From Druceiella hillmani (lineage: Eukaryota; Arthropoda; Insecta; Lepidoptera; Hepialidae), in the NCBI GenBank assembly GCA_039881145.1, contig JAYKKI010000150.1:682001-746000 (forward strand): DNA of 64,000 nucleotides. Direction: 5' to 3'. The notes under the pieces are model-generated. The model searched no databases, was not told where the DNA came from, and saw only the letters and a program-made list of their open reading frames with translations. How positions within the stretch are numbered: the stretch's first letter is position 1; every line of letters starts with the position of its first letter. The translations under genes and the position numbers were made by a program. Shown here piece after piece: positions 22,520 to 36,486 of this stretch.

Positions 22520-25313
22520 TTGGTTTTCACACTTGAGGTTTTGATAATACGAATTTTAAAACACACACAATTCAGAATGCACGGTGTCCTCAACATGCAA
22601 GTGGTATACATTTCTTCCGGTATAACACGTCCAACTTCACAAACTGACGAAAATCAGCAACTGCCGAGCGCTTCGCGCTGCTTGTTTGTTACTTCCAATT
22701 GTTACGTAACGCGTAAACATGTTTGTAACAGGTTGCGCTCGTAGCGGTTTTACCATTATTTTCAAACACTAATTGTTTTTCACACTTATTGTTTTGAGAA
22801 TACGAATTTTAAAACACACAATTCATAATGCACTAATTGGTTTTCACACTTGATGTTTTGATAATACGAATTTTAAAACACACACAATTTAGAATGCACT
22901 AATTGGTTTTCACACTTAACGTTTGGGAAACACGAATTTTAAAACACACACAATACAGAACGCATGGTGTCCTCAACATGCACATGTTATACTTTTCTCA
23001 CGGAATAACATGTCCATATTCACAAACTGACGAATATCGACAACTGCCGCGCGCTTCGCACTGCTTGTTGGTGACTTCCAATTGCCACGTGACGAGTAAA
23101 CAACGAATTGAACAATATATTTGAACACTTATTAGTTTTCACACTTAACGTTTGTAAAACTCGATTTTTAAAACACACACAATACAGAACGCACGGTGTC
23201 CTCAACATGCACGTGGTATACTTTTCTTCCGGAATAACACGTCCGTCTTCACAAACTGACGAATATCAACTGACTGCCGCTCGCTCGGCACAGCTCGTTG
23301 ATTACCCCCAATTGTTACGTAACGCGTAAACATGTTTGTGACAGGTTGCGCTCGCAGCGGTTGGACCATTATTTTCAAACACTAATTGGTTTTCACACTT
23401 GATGTTTTGATAATACGAATTTTAAAACACACACAATTCAGAATGCACTAATTGGTTTTCACACTTGAGGTTTTGATAATACGAATTTTAAAACACACAC
23501 AATTCAGAATGCACGGTGTCCTCAACATGCAAGTGGTATACATTTCTTCCGGTATAACACGTCCAACTTCACAAACTGACGAAAATCAGCAACTGCCGAG
23601 CGCTTCGCGCTGCTTGTTTGTTACTTCCAATTGTTACGTAACGCGTAAACATGTTTGTAACAGGTTGCGCTCGTAGCGGTTTTACCATTATTTTCAAACA
23701 CTAATTGTTTTTCACACTTATTGTTTTGAGAATACGAATTTTAAAACACACAATTCATAATGCACTAATTGGTTTTCACACTTGATGTTTTGATAATACG
23801 AATTTTAAAACACACACAATTTAGAATGCACTAATTGGTTTTCACACTTAACGTTTGGGAAACACGAATTTTAAAACACACACAATAGAGAACGCATGGT
23901 GTCCTCAACATGCACATGTTATACTTTTCTCACGGAATAACATGTCCATATTCACAAACTGACGAATATCGACAACTGCCGCGCGCTTCGCACTGCTTGT
24001 TGGTGACTTCCAATTGCCACGTGACGAGTAAACAACGAATTGAACAATATATTTGAACACTTATTAGTTTTCACACTTAACGTTTGTAAAACTCGATTTT
24101 TAAAACACACACAATACAGAACGCACGGTGTCCTCAACATGCACGTGGTATACTTTTCTTCCGGAATAACACGTCCGTCTTCACAAACTGACGAATATCA
24201 ACTGACTGCCGCTCGCTCGGCACAGCTCGTTGATTACCCCCAATTGTTACGTAACGCGTAAACATGTTTGTGACAGGTTGCGCTCGCAGCGGTTTTACCA
24301 TTATTTTCAAACACTAATTGGTTTTCACACATGATGTTTTGATAATACGAATTTTAAAACACACAATCCATAATGCACTAATTGGTTTTCACACTTGATG
24401 TTTTGATAATACGAATTTTAAAACACACACAATTCAGAATGCACGGTGTCCTCAACATGCAAGTGGTATACATTTCTTCCGGTATAACACGTCCAACTTC
24501 ACAAACTGACGAAAATCAGCAACTGCCGAGCGCTTCGCGCTGCTTGTTTGTTACTTCCAATTGTTACGTAACGCGTAAACATGTTTGTGACAGGTTGCGC
24601 TCGCAGCGGTTTTACCATTATTTTTAAAAACTAATTGGTTTTCACACTTATTGTTTTGATAATACGAATTTTAAAACACACAATTCATAATGCACTAATT
24701 GGTTTTCACACTTGATGTTTTGATAATACGAATTTTAAAACACACACAATTTAGAATACACTAATTGGTTTTCACACTTAACGATTGGGAAACACGAATT
24801 TTAAAACACACACAATACAGAACGCACGGTGTCCTCAACATGCACATGTTATACTTTTCTCACGGAATAACATGTCCATATTCACAAACTGACGAATATC
24901 GACAACTGCCGCGCGCTTCGCACTGCTTGTTGGTGACTTCCAATTGCCACGTGACGAGTAATCAACGAATGGAACAATATATTTGAACACTTATTAGTTT
25001 TCACGCTTAACGTTTGGAAAACTCGATTTTTAAAACACACACAATACAGAACGCACGGTGTCCTCAACATGCACGTGGTATACTTTTCTTCCGGAATAAC
25101 ACGTCCGTCTTCACAAACTGACGAATATCAACTGACTGCCGCTCGCTCGGCACAGCTCGTTGATTACCCCCAATTGTTACGTAACGCGTAAACATGTTTG
25201 TGACAGGTTGCGCTCGCAGCGGTTGGACCATTATTTTCAAACACTAATTGGTTTTCACACTTGATGTTTTGATAATACGAATTTTAAAACACACACAATT
25301 CAGAATGCACTAA
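22520..25313 (+). repeat. HORs of 932, 930 and 932 bp (A at 22520, 23452, 24382)
   Basis: Two GTAACAGG-type HORs and one CTTGATG-type HOR. B modules near 23833 have AATAGAGAACGCATGG. The B at 24765 has GAGTAATCAACG and is followed by a C with TTTTCACGCTTAAC. This unit recurs 9309 bp downstream at 31829-34622 in the same order and with the same lengths. Confidence 0.95.
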
Positions 25314-28300
25314 TTGGTTTTCACACTTGAGGTTTTGATAATACGAAATTTAAAACACACACAATTCAGAATGCACGGTGTCCTCAACATGCAAGTGGTA
25401 TACATTTCTTCCGGTATAGCACGTCCAACTTCACAAACTGACGGAAATCAGCAACTGCCGAGCGCTTCGCGCTGCTTGTTTGTTACTTCCAATTGTTACG
25501 TAACGCGTAAACATGTTTGTGACAGGTTGCGCTCGCAGCGGTTTTACCATTATTTTCAAACACTAATTGGTTTTCACACTTATTGTTTTGATAATACGAA
25601 TTTTAAAACACACAATTCATAATGCACTAATTGGTTTTCACACTTGATGTTTTGATAATACGAATTTTAAAACACACACAATTTAGAATGCACTAATTGG
25701 TTTTCACACTTAACGTTTGGGAAACACGAATTTTAAAACACACACAATACAGAACGCACGGTGTCCTCAACATGCGCATGTTATACTTTTCTCACGGAAT
25801 AACATGTCCATATTCACAAACTGACGAATATCGACAACTGCCGCGCGCTTCGCACTGCTTGTTGGTGACTTCCAATTGCCACGTGACGAGTAAACAACGA
25901 ATGGAACAATATATTTGAACACTTATTAGTTTTCACACTTAACGTTTTTAAAACTCGATTTTTAAAACACACACAATACAGAACGCACGGTGTCCTCAAC
26001 ATGCACGTGGTATACTTTTCTTCCGGAATAACACGTCCGTCTTCACAAACTGACGAATATCAACTGACTGCCGCTCGCTCGGCACAGCTCGTCGATTACC
26101 CCCAATTGTTACGTAACGCGTAAACATGTTTGTGACAGGTTGCGCTCGCAGCGGTTGGACCATTATTTTCAAACACTAATTGGTTTTCACACTTGATGTT
26201 TTGATAATACGAATTTTAAAACACACACAATTCAGAATGCACTAATTGGTTTTCACACTTGAGGTTTTGATAATACGAATTTTAAAACACACACAATTCA
26301 GAATGCACGGTGTCCTCAACATGCAAGTGGTATACATTTCTTCCGGTATAGCACGTCCAACTTCACAAACTGACGAAAATCAGCAACTGCCGAGCGCTTC
26401 GCGCTGCTTGTTTGTTACTTCCAATTGTTACGTAACGCGTAAACATGTTTGTGACAGGTTGCGCTCGCAGCGGTTTTACCATTATTTTCAAACACTAATT
26501 GGTTTTCACACTTATTGTTTTGATAATACGAATTTTAAAACACACAATTCATAATGCACTAATTGGTTTTCACACTTGGTGTTTTGATAATACGAATTTT
26601 AAAACACACACAATTTAGAATGCACTAATTGGTTTTCACACTTAACGATTGGGAAACACGAATTTTAAAACACACACAATACAGAACGCACGGTGTCCTC
26701 AACATGCACATGTTATACTTTTCTCACGGAATAACATGTCCATATTCACAAACTGACGAATATCGACAACTGCCGCGCGCTTCGCACTGCTTGTTGGCGA
26801 CTTCCAATTGCCACGTGACGAGTAAACAACGAATGGAACAATATTGTTGAACACTTATTAGTTTTCACACTTAACGTTTAGAAAACACGAATTTTAAAAC
26901 ACACAATACAGAACGCACGGTGTCCTCAACATGCACGTAATATACTTTTCTTCCGGAATAACACGTCCGTCTTCACAAACTGACGAATATCAACTGACTG
27001 CCGCTCGCTCGGCACAGCTCGTTGATTACCCCCAATTGTTACGTAACGCGTAAACATGTTTGTGACAGGTTGCGCTCGCAGCGGTTTTACCATTATTTTC
27101 AAACACTAATTGGTTTTCACACATGATGTTTTGATAATACGAATTTTAAAACACACAATCCATAATGCACTAATTGGTTTTCACACTTGAGGTTTTGATA
27201 ATACGAAATTTAAAACACACACAATTCAGAATGCACGGTGTCCTCAACATGCAAGTGGTATACATTTCTTCCGGTATAGCACGTCCAACTTCACAAACTG
27301 ACGGAAATCAGCAACTGCCGAGCGCTTCGCGCTGCTTGTTTGTTACTTCCAATTGTTACGTAACGCGTAAACATGTTTGTGACAGGTTGCGCTCGCAGCG
27401 GTTTTACCATTATTTTCAAACACTAATTGGTTTTCACACTTATTGTTTTGATAATACGTATTTTAAAACACACAATTCATAATGCACTAATTGGTTTTCA
27501 CACTTGATGTTTTGATAATACGAATTTTAAAACACACACAATTTAGAATGCACTAATTGGTTTTCACACTTAACGTTTGGGAAACACGAATTTTAAAACA
27601 CACACAATACAGAACGCACGGTGTCCTCAACATGCGCATGTTATACTTTTCTCACGGAATAACATGTCCATATTCACAAACTGACGAATATCGACAACTG
27701 CCGCGCGCTTCGCACTGCTTGTTGGTGACTTCCAATTGCCACGTGACGAGTAAACAACGAATGGAACAATATATTTGAACACTTATTAGTTTTCACACTT
27801 AACGTTTTTAAAACTCGATTTTTAAAACACACACAATACAGAACGCACGGTGTCCTCAACATGCACGTGGTATACTTTTCTTCCGGAATAACACGTCCGT
27901 CTTCACAAACTGACGAATATCAACTGACTGCCGCTCGCTCGGCACAGCTCGTCGATTACCCCCAATTGTTACGTAACGCGTAAACATGTTTGTGACAGGT
28001 TGCGCTCGCAGCGGTTGGACCATTATTTTCAAACACTAATTGGTTTTCACACTTGATGTTTTGATAATACGAATTTTAAAACACACACAATTCAGAATGC
28101 ACTAATTGGTTTTCACACTTGAGGTTTTGATAATACGAATTTTAAAACACACACAATTCAGAATGCACGGTGTCCTCAACATGCAAGTGGTATACATTTC
28201 TTCCGGTATAGCACGTCCAACTTCACAAACTGACGAAAATCAGCAACTGCCGAGCGCTTCGCGCTGCTTGTTTGTTACTTCCAATTGTTACGTAACGCGT

Positions 28301-30897
28301 AAACATGTTTGTGACAGGTTGCGCTCGCAGCGGTTTTACCATTATTTTCAAACACTAATTGGTTTTCACACTTATTGTTTTGATAATACGAATTTTAAAA
28401 CACACAATTCATAATGCACTAATTGGTTTTCACACTTGATGTTTTGATAATACGAATTTTAAAACACACACAATTTAGAATGCACTAATTGGTTTTCACA
28501 CTTAACGTTTGGGAAACACGAATTTTAAAACACACACAATACAGAACGCACGGTGTCCTCAACATGCGCATGTTATACTTTTCTCACGGAATAACATGGC
28601 CATATTCACAAACTGACGAATATCGACAACTGCCGCGCGCTTCGCACTGCTTGTTGGTGACTTCCAATTGCCACGTGACGAGTAAACAACGAATGGAACA
28701 ATATATTTGAACACTTATTAGTTTTCACACTTAACGTTTTTAAAACTCGATTTTTAAAACACACACAATACAGAACGCACGGTGTCCTCAACATGCACGT
28801 GGTATACTTTTCTTCCGGAATAACACGTCCGTCTTCACAAACTGACGAATATCAACTGACTGCCGCTCGCTCGGCACAGCTCGTCGATTACCCCCAATTG
28901 TTACGTAACGCGTAAACATGTTTGTGACAGGTTGCGCTCGCAGCGGTTGGACCATTATTTTCAAACACTAATTGGTTTTCACACTTGATGTTTTGATAAT
29001 ACGAATTTTAAAACACACACAATTCAGAATGCACTAATTGGTTTTCACACTTGAGGTTTTGATAATACGAATTTTAAAACACACACAATTCAGAATGCAC
29101 GGTGTCCTCAACATGCAAGTGGTATACATTTCTTCCGGTATAGCACGTCCAACTTCACAAACTGACGAAAATCAGCAACTGCCGAGCGCTTCGCGCTGCT
29201 TGTTTGTTACTTCCAATTGTTACGTAACGCGTAAACATGTTTGTGACAGGTTGCGCTCGCAGCGGTTTTACCATTATTTTCAAACACTAATTGGTTTTCA
29301 CACTTATTGTTTTGATAATACGAATTTTAAAACACACAATTCATAATGCACTAATTGGTTTTCACACTTGATGTTTTGATAATACGAATTTTAAAACACA
29401 CACAATTTAGAATGCACTAATTGGTTTTCACACTTAACGATTGGGAAACACGAATTTTAAAACACACACAATACAGAACGCACGGTGTCCTCAACATGCA
29501 CATGTTATACTTTTCTCACGGAATAACATGTCCATATTCACAAACTGACGAATATCGACAACTGCCGCGCGCTTCGCACTGCTTGTTGGCGACTTCCAAT
29601 TGCCACGTGACGAGTAAACAACGAATGGAACAATATTGTTGAACACTTATTAGTTTTCACACTTAACGTTTAGAAAACACGAATTTTAAAACACACAATA
29701 CAGAACGCACGGTGTCCTCAACATGCACGTAATATACTTTTCTTCCGGAATAACACGTCCGTCTTCACAAACTGACGAATATCAACTGACTGCCGCTCGC
29801 TCGGCACAGCTCGTTGATTACCCCCAATTGTTACGTAACGCGTAAACATGTTTGTGACAGGTTGCGCTCGCAGCGGTTTTACCATTATTTTCAAACACTA
29901 ATTGGTTTTCACACATGATGTTTTGATAATACGAATTTTAAAACACACAATCCATAATGCACTAATTGGTTTTCACACTTGAGGTTTTGATAATACGAAA
30001 TTTAAAACACACACAATTCAGAATGCACGGTGTCCTCAACATGCAAGTGGTATACATTTCTTCCGGTATAGCACGTCCAACTTCACAAACTGACGGAAAT
30101 CAGCAACTGCCGAGCGCTTCGCGCTGCTTGTTTGTTACTTCCAATTGTTACGTAACGCGTAAACATGTTTGTGACAGGTTGCGCTCGCAGCGGTTTTACC
30201 ATTATTTTCAAACACTAATTGGTTTTCACACTTATTGTTTTGATAATACGTATTTTAAAACACACAATTCATAATGCACTAATTGGTTTTCACACTTGAT
30301 GTTTTGATAATACGAATTTTAAAACACACACAATTTAGAATGCACTAATTGGTTTTCACACTTAACGTTTGGGAAACACGAATTTTAAAACACACACAAT
30401 ACAGAACGCACGGTGTCCTCAACATGCGCATGTTATACTTTTCTCACGGAATAACATGTCCATATTCACAAACTGACGAATATCGACAACTGCCGCGCGC
30501 TTCGCACTGCTTGTTGGTGACTTCCAATTGCCACGTGACGAGTAAACAACGAATGGAACAATATATTTGAACACTTATTAGTTTTCACACTTAACGTTTT
30601 TAAAACTCGATTTTTAAAACACACACAATACAGAACGCACGGTGTCCTCAACATGCACGTGGTATACTTTTCTTCCGGAATAACACGTCCGTCTTCACAA
30701 ACTGACGAATATCAACTGACTGCCGCTCGCTCGGCACAGCTCGTCGATTACCCCCAATTGTTACGTAACGCGTAAACATGTTTGTGACAGGTTGCGCTCG
30801 CAGCGGTTGGACCATTATTTTCAAACACTAATTGGTTTTCACACTTGATGTTTTGATAATACGAATTTTAAAACACACACAATTCAGAATGCACTAA
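25314..30897 (+). repeat. Six HORs, 932/928 block, second copy
   Basis: HOR lengths are 932, 928, 932, 932, 928 and 932 (A at 25314, 26246, 27174, 28106, 29038, 29966). They carry the markers of 16095-19498: GGCGACTTCC in B at 26629 and 29421, ATACGTATTTT in s1 near 27457 and 30249, and CACGTAATATAC in C. Private differences include CACTTGGTGTTTTG near 26573 and AACATGGCC near 28597, so the copies have begun to diverge. Confidence 0.95.
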
Positions 30898-31828
30898 TTG
30901 GTTTTCACACTTGAGGTTTTGATAATACGAATTTTAAAACACACACAATTCAGAATGCACGGTGTCCTCAACATGCAAGTGGTATACATTTCTTCCGGTA
31001 TAGCACGTCCAACTTCACAAACTGACGAAAATCAGCAACTGCCGAGCGCTTCGCGCTGCTTGTTTGTTACTTCCAATTGTTACGTAACGCGTAAACATGT
31101 TTGTGACAGGTTGCGCTCGCAGCGGTTTTACCATTATTTTCAAACACTAATTGGTTTTCACACTTATTGTTTTGATAATACGAATTTTAAAACACACAAT
31201 TCATAATGCACTAATTGGTTTTCACACTTGATGTTTTGATAATACGAATTTTAAAACACACACAATTTAGAATGCACTAATTGGTTTTCACACTTAACGA
31301 TTGGGAAACACGAATTTTAAAACACACACAATACAGAACGCACGGTGTCCTCAACATGCACATGTTATACTTTTCTCACGGAATAACATGTCCATATTCA
31401 CAAACTGACGAATATCGACAACTGCCGCGCGCTTCGCACTGCTTGTTGGCGACTTCCAATTGCCACGTGACGAGTAAACAACGAATGGAACAATATATTT
31501 GAACACTTATTAGTTTTCACACTTAACGTTTGGAAAACTCGATTTTTAAAACACACACAATTCAGAATGCACGGTGTCCTCAACATGCAAGTGGTATACA
31601 TTTCTTCCGGTATAACACGTCCAACTTCACAAACTGACGAAAATCAGCAACTGCCGAGCGCTTCGCGCTGCTTGTTTGTTACTTCCAATTGTTACGTAAC
31701 GCGTAAACATGTTTGTGACAGGTTGCCCTCGCAGCGGTTTTACCATTATTTTCAAACACTAATTGGTTTTCACACTTGATGTTTTGATAATACGAATTTT
31801 AAAACACACACAATTCAGAATGCACTAA
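30898..31828 (+). repeat. 931-bp HOR with C/A hybrid, copy 2
   Basis: A 30898, s1, s2, B 31281-31509, C/A hybrid 31510-31762 (253 bp), s3 31763-31828. The hybrid shares TTGCCCTCGCAGCGG with the one at 19726 but is followed by s3 rather than s1, and no B' precedes it. The total is 931 because the hybrid has A length rather than C length. Confidence 0.94.
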
Positions 31829-33690
31829 TTGGTTTTCACACTTGAGGTTTTGATAATACGAATTTTAAAACACACACAATTCAGAATGCACGGTGTCCTC
31901 AACATGCAAGTGGTATACATTTCTTCCGGTATAACACGTCCAACTTCACAAACTGACGAAAATCAGCAACTGCCGAGCGCTTCGCGCTGCTTGTTTGTTA
32001 CTTCCAATTGTTACGTAACGCGTAAACATGTTTGTAACAGGTTGCGCTCGTAGCGGTTTTACCATTATTTTCAAACACTAATTGTTTTTCACACTTATTG
32101 TTTTGAGAATACGAATTTTAAAACACACAATTCATAATGCACTAATTGGTTTTCACACTTGATGTTTTGATAATACGAATTTTAAAACACACACAATTTA
32201 GAATGCACTAATTGGTTTTCACACTTAACGTTTGGGAAACACGAATTTTAAAACACACACAATACAGAACGCATGGTGTCCTCAACATGCACATGTTATA
32301 CTTTTCTCACGGAATAACATGTCCATATTCACAAACTGACGAATATCGACAACTGCCGCGCGCTTCGCACTGCTTGTTGGTGACTTCCAATTGCCACGTG
32401 ACGAGTAAACAACGAATTGAACAATATATTTGAACACTTATTAGTTTTCACACTTAACGTTTGTAAAACTCGATTTTTAAAACACACACAATACAGAACG
32501 CACGGTGTCCTCAACATGCACGTGGTATACTTTTCTTCCGGAATAACACGTCCGTCTTCACAAACTGACGAATATCAACTGACTGCCGCTCGCTCGGCAC
32601 AGCTCGTTGATTACCCCCAATTGTTACGTAACGCGTAAACATGTTTGTGACAGGTTGCGCTCGCAGCGGTTGGACCATTATTTTCAAACACTAATTGGTT
32701 TTCACACTTGATGTTTTGATAATACGAATTTTAAAACACACACAATTCAGAATGCACTAATTGGTTTTCACACTTGAGGTTTTGATAATACGAATTTTAA
32801 AACACACACAATTCAGAATGCACGGTGTCCTCAACATGCAAGTGGTATACATTTCTTCCGGTATAACACGTCCAACTTCACAAACTGACGAAAATCAGCA
32901 ACTGCCGAGCGCTTCGCGCTGCTTGTTTGTTACTTCCAATTGTTACGTAACGCGTAAACATGTTTGTAACAGGTTGCGCTCGTAGCGGTTTTACCATTAT
33001 TTTCAAACACTAATTGTTTTTCACACTTATTGTTTTGAGAATACGAATTTTAAAACACACAATTCATAATGCACTAATTGGTTTTCACACTTGATGTTTT
33101 GATAATACGAATTTTAAAACACACACAATTTAGAATGCACTAATTGGTTTTCACACTTAACGTTTGGGAAACACGAATTTTAAAACACACACAATAGAGA
33201 ACGCATGGTGTCCTCAACATGCACATGTTATACTTTTCTCACGGAATAACATGTCCATATTCACAAACTGACGAATATCGACAACTGCCGCGCGCTTCGC
33301 ACTGCTTGTTGGTGACTTCCAATTGCCACGTGACGAGTAAACAACGAATTGAACAATATATTTGAACACTTATTAGTTTTCACACTTAACGTTTGTAAAA
33401 CTCGATTTTTAAAACACACACAATACAGAACGCACGGTGTCCTCAACATGCACGTGGTATACTTTTCTTCCGGAATAACACGTCCGTCTTCACAAACTGA
33501 CGAATATCAACTGACTGCCGCTCGCTCGGCACAGCTCGTTGATTACCCCCAATTGTTACGTAACGCGTAAACATGTTTGTGACAGGTTGCGCTCGCAGCG
33601 GTTTTACCATTATTTTCAAACACTAATTGGTTTTCACACATGATGTTTTGATAATACGAATTTTAAAACACACAATCCATAATGCACTAA
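31829..33690 (+). repeat. HORs of 932 and 930 bp, GTAACAGG type (A at 31829, 32761)
   Basis: These match 22520-24381 module by module, including GCATGGTGTCC and CGAATTGAAC in B and the AATAGAGAACG marker in the second unit only. Confidence 0.95.
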
Positions 33691-35416
33691 TTGGTTTTCA
33701 CACTTGATGTTTTGATAATACGAATTTTAAAACACACACAATTCAGAATGCACGGTGTCCTCAACATGCAAGTGGTATACATTTCTTCCGGTATAACACG
33801 TCCAACTTCACAAACTGACGAAAATCAGCAACTGCCGAGCGCTTCGCGCTGCTTGTTTGTTACTTCCAATTGTTACGTAACGCGTAAACATGTTTGTGAC
33901 AGGTTGCGCTCGCAGCGGTTTTACCATTATTTTTAAAAACTAATTGGTTTTCACACTTATTGTTTTGATAATACGAATTTTAAAACACACAATTCATAAT
34001 GCACTAATTGGTTTTCACACTTGATGTTTTGATAATACGAATTTTAAAACACACACAATTTAGAATGCACTAATTGGTTTTCACACTTAACGATTGGGAA
34101 ACACGAATTTTAAAACACACACAATACAGAACGCACGGTGTCCTCAACATGCACATGTTATACTTTTCTCACGGAATAACATGTCCATATTCACAAACTG
34201 ACGAATATCGACAACTGCCGCGCGCTTCGCACTGCTTGTTGGTGACTTCCAATTGCCACGTGACGAGTAATCAACGAATGGAACAATATATTTGAACACT
34301 TATTAGTTTTCACGCTTAACGTTTGGAAAACTCGATTTTTAAAACACACACAATACAGAACGCACGGTGTCCTCAACATGCACGTGGTACACTTTTCTTC
34401 CGGAATAACACGTCCGTCTTTACAAACTGACGAATATCAACTGACTGCCGCTCGCTCGGCACAGCTCGTTGATTACTTCCAATTGTTACGTAACGCGTAA
34501 ACATGTTTGTGACAGGTTGCGCTCGCAGCGGTTGGACCATTATTTTCAAACACTAATTGGTTTTCACACTTGATGTTTTGATAATACGAATTTTAAAACA
34601 CACACAATTCAGAATGCACTAATTGGTTTTCACACTTGAGGTTTTGATAATACGAATTTTAAAACACACACAATTCAGAATGCACGGTGTCCTCAACATG
34701 CAAGTGGTATACATTTCTTCCGGTATAACACGTCCAACTTCACAAACTGACGAAAATCAGCAACTGCCGAGCGCTTCGCGCTGCTTGTTTGTTACTTCCA
34801 ATTGTTACGTAACGCGTAAACATGTTTGTGACAGGTTGCGCTCGCAGCGGTTTTACCATTATTTTCAAACACTAATTGGTTTTCACACTTATTGTTTTGA
34901 TAATACGAATTTTAAACCACACAATTCATAATGCACTAATTGGTTTTCATACTTGATGTTTTGATAATACGAATTTTAAAACAGACACAATTTAGAATGC
35001 ACTAATTGGTTTTCACACTTAACGTTTGGGAAACACGAATTTTAAAACACACACAATACAGAACGCACGGTGTCCTCAACATGCACATGGTATACTTTTC
35101 TCACGGAATAACATGTCCATATTCACAAACTGACGAATATCGACAACTGCCGCGCGCTTCGCACTGCTTGTTGGTGACTTCCAATTGCCACGTGACGAGT
35201 AAACAACGAATGGAACAATATATTTGAACACTTATTAGTTTTCACACTTAACGTTTGGAAAACTCGATTTTTAAAACACACACAATACAGAACGCACGGT
35301 GTCCTCAACATGCACGTGGTATACTTTTCTCACGGAATAACACGTCCATATTCACAAACTGACGAATATCAACTGACTGCCGCTCGCTCGGCACAGCTCG
35401 TTGATTACCCCCAATT

Positions 35417-35428
35417 GCGTCGTGACGC
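35417..35428. other. Alternative dyad in a C module variant
   Basis: GCGTCGTGACGC replaces GTTACGTAACGC: four substitutions within seven bases give GCGTC and GACGC arms around GT. The same form is at 40943, 45537, 58679, 60769 and 63272 in C, and the first 11 bases of it at 19679 in B'. These C copies also carry a B-like TCTCACGGAATAACACGTCC segment. Confidence 0.8.
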
Positions 35429-36486
35429 GTAAACATGTTTGTGACAGGTTGCGCTCGCAGCGGTTGGACCATTATTTTCAAACACTAATTGGTTTTCACA
35501 CTTGATGTTTTGATAATACGAATTTTAAAACACACACAATTCAGAATGCACTAATTGGTTTTCACACTTGAGGTTTTGATAATACGAATTTTAAAACACA
35601 CACAATTCAGAATGCACGGTGTCCTCAACATGCAAGTGGTATACATTTCTTCCGGTATAACACGTCCAACTTCACAAACTGACGAAAATCAGCAACTGCC
35701 GAGCGCTTCGCGCTGCTTGTTTGTTACTTCCAATTGTTACGTAACGCGTAAACATGTTTGTGACAGGTTGCGCTCGCAGCGGTTTTACCATTATTTTCAA
35801 ACACTAATTGGTTTTCACACTTATTGTTTTGATAATACGAATTTTAAAACACACAATTCATAATGCACTAATTGGTTTTCACACTTGATGTTTTGATAAT
35901 ACGAATTTTAAAACACACACAATTTAGAATGCACTAATTGGTTTTCACACTTAACGATTGGGAAACACGAATTTTAAAACACACACAATACAGAACGCAC
36001 GGTGTCCTCAACATGCACATGTTATACTTTTCTCACGGAATAACATGTCCATATTCACAAACTGACGAATATCGACAACTGCCGCGCGCTTCACACTGCT
36101 TGTTGGTGACTTCCAATTGCCACGTGACGAGTAAACAACGAATGGAAACATATATTTGAACACTTATTAGTTTTCACACTTAACGTTTGGAAAACTCGAT
36201 TTTTAAAATACACACAATACAGAACGCACGGTGTCCTCAACATGCACGTGGTATACTTTTCTTCCGGAATAACACGTCCGTCTTCACAAACTGACGAATA
36301 TCAACTGACTGCCGCTCGCTCGGCACAGCTCGTTGATTACCCCCAATTGTTACGTAACGCGTAAACATGTTTGTGACAGGTTGCGCTCGCAGCGGTTGGA
36401 TTATTATTTTCAAACACTAATTGGTTTTCACACTTGATGTTTTGATAATACGAATTTTAAAACACACACAATTCAGAATGCACTAA

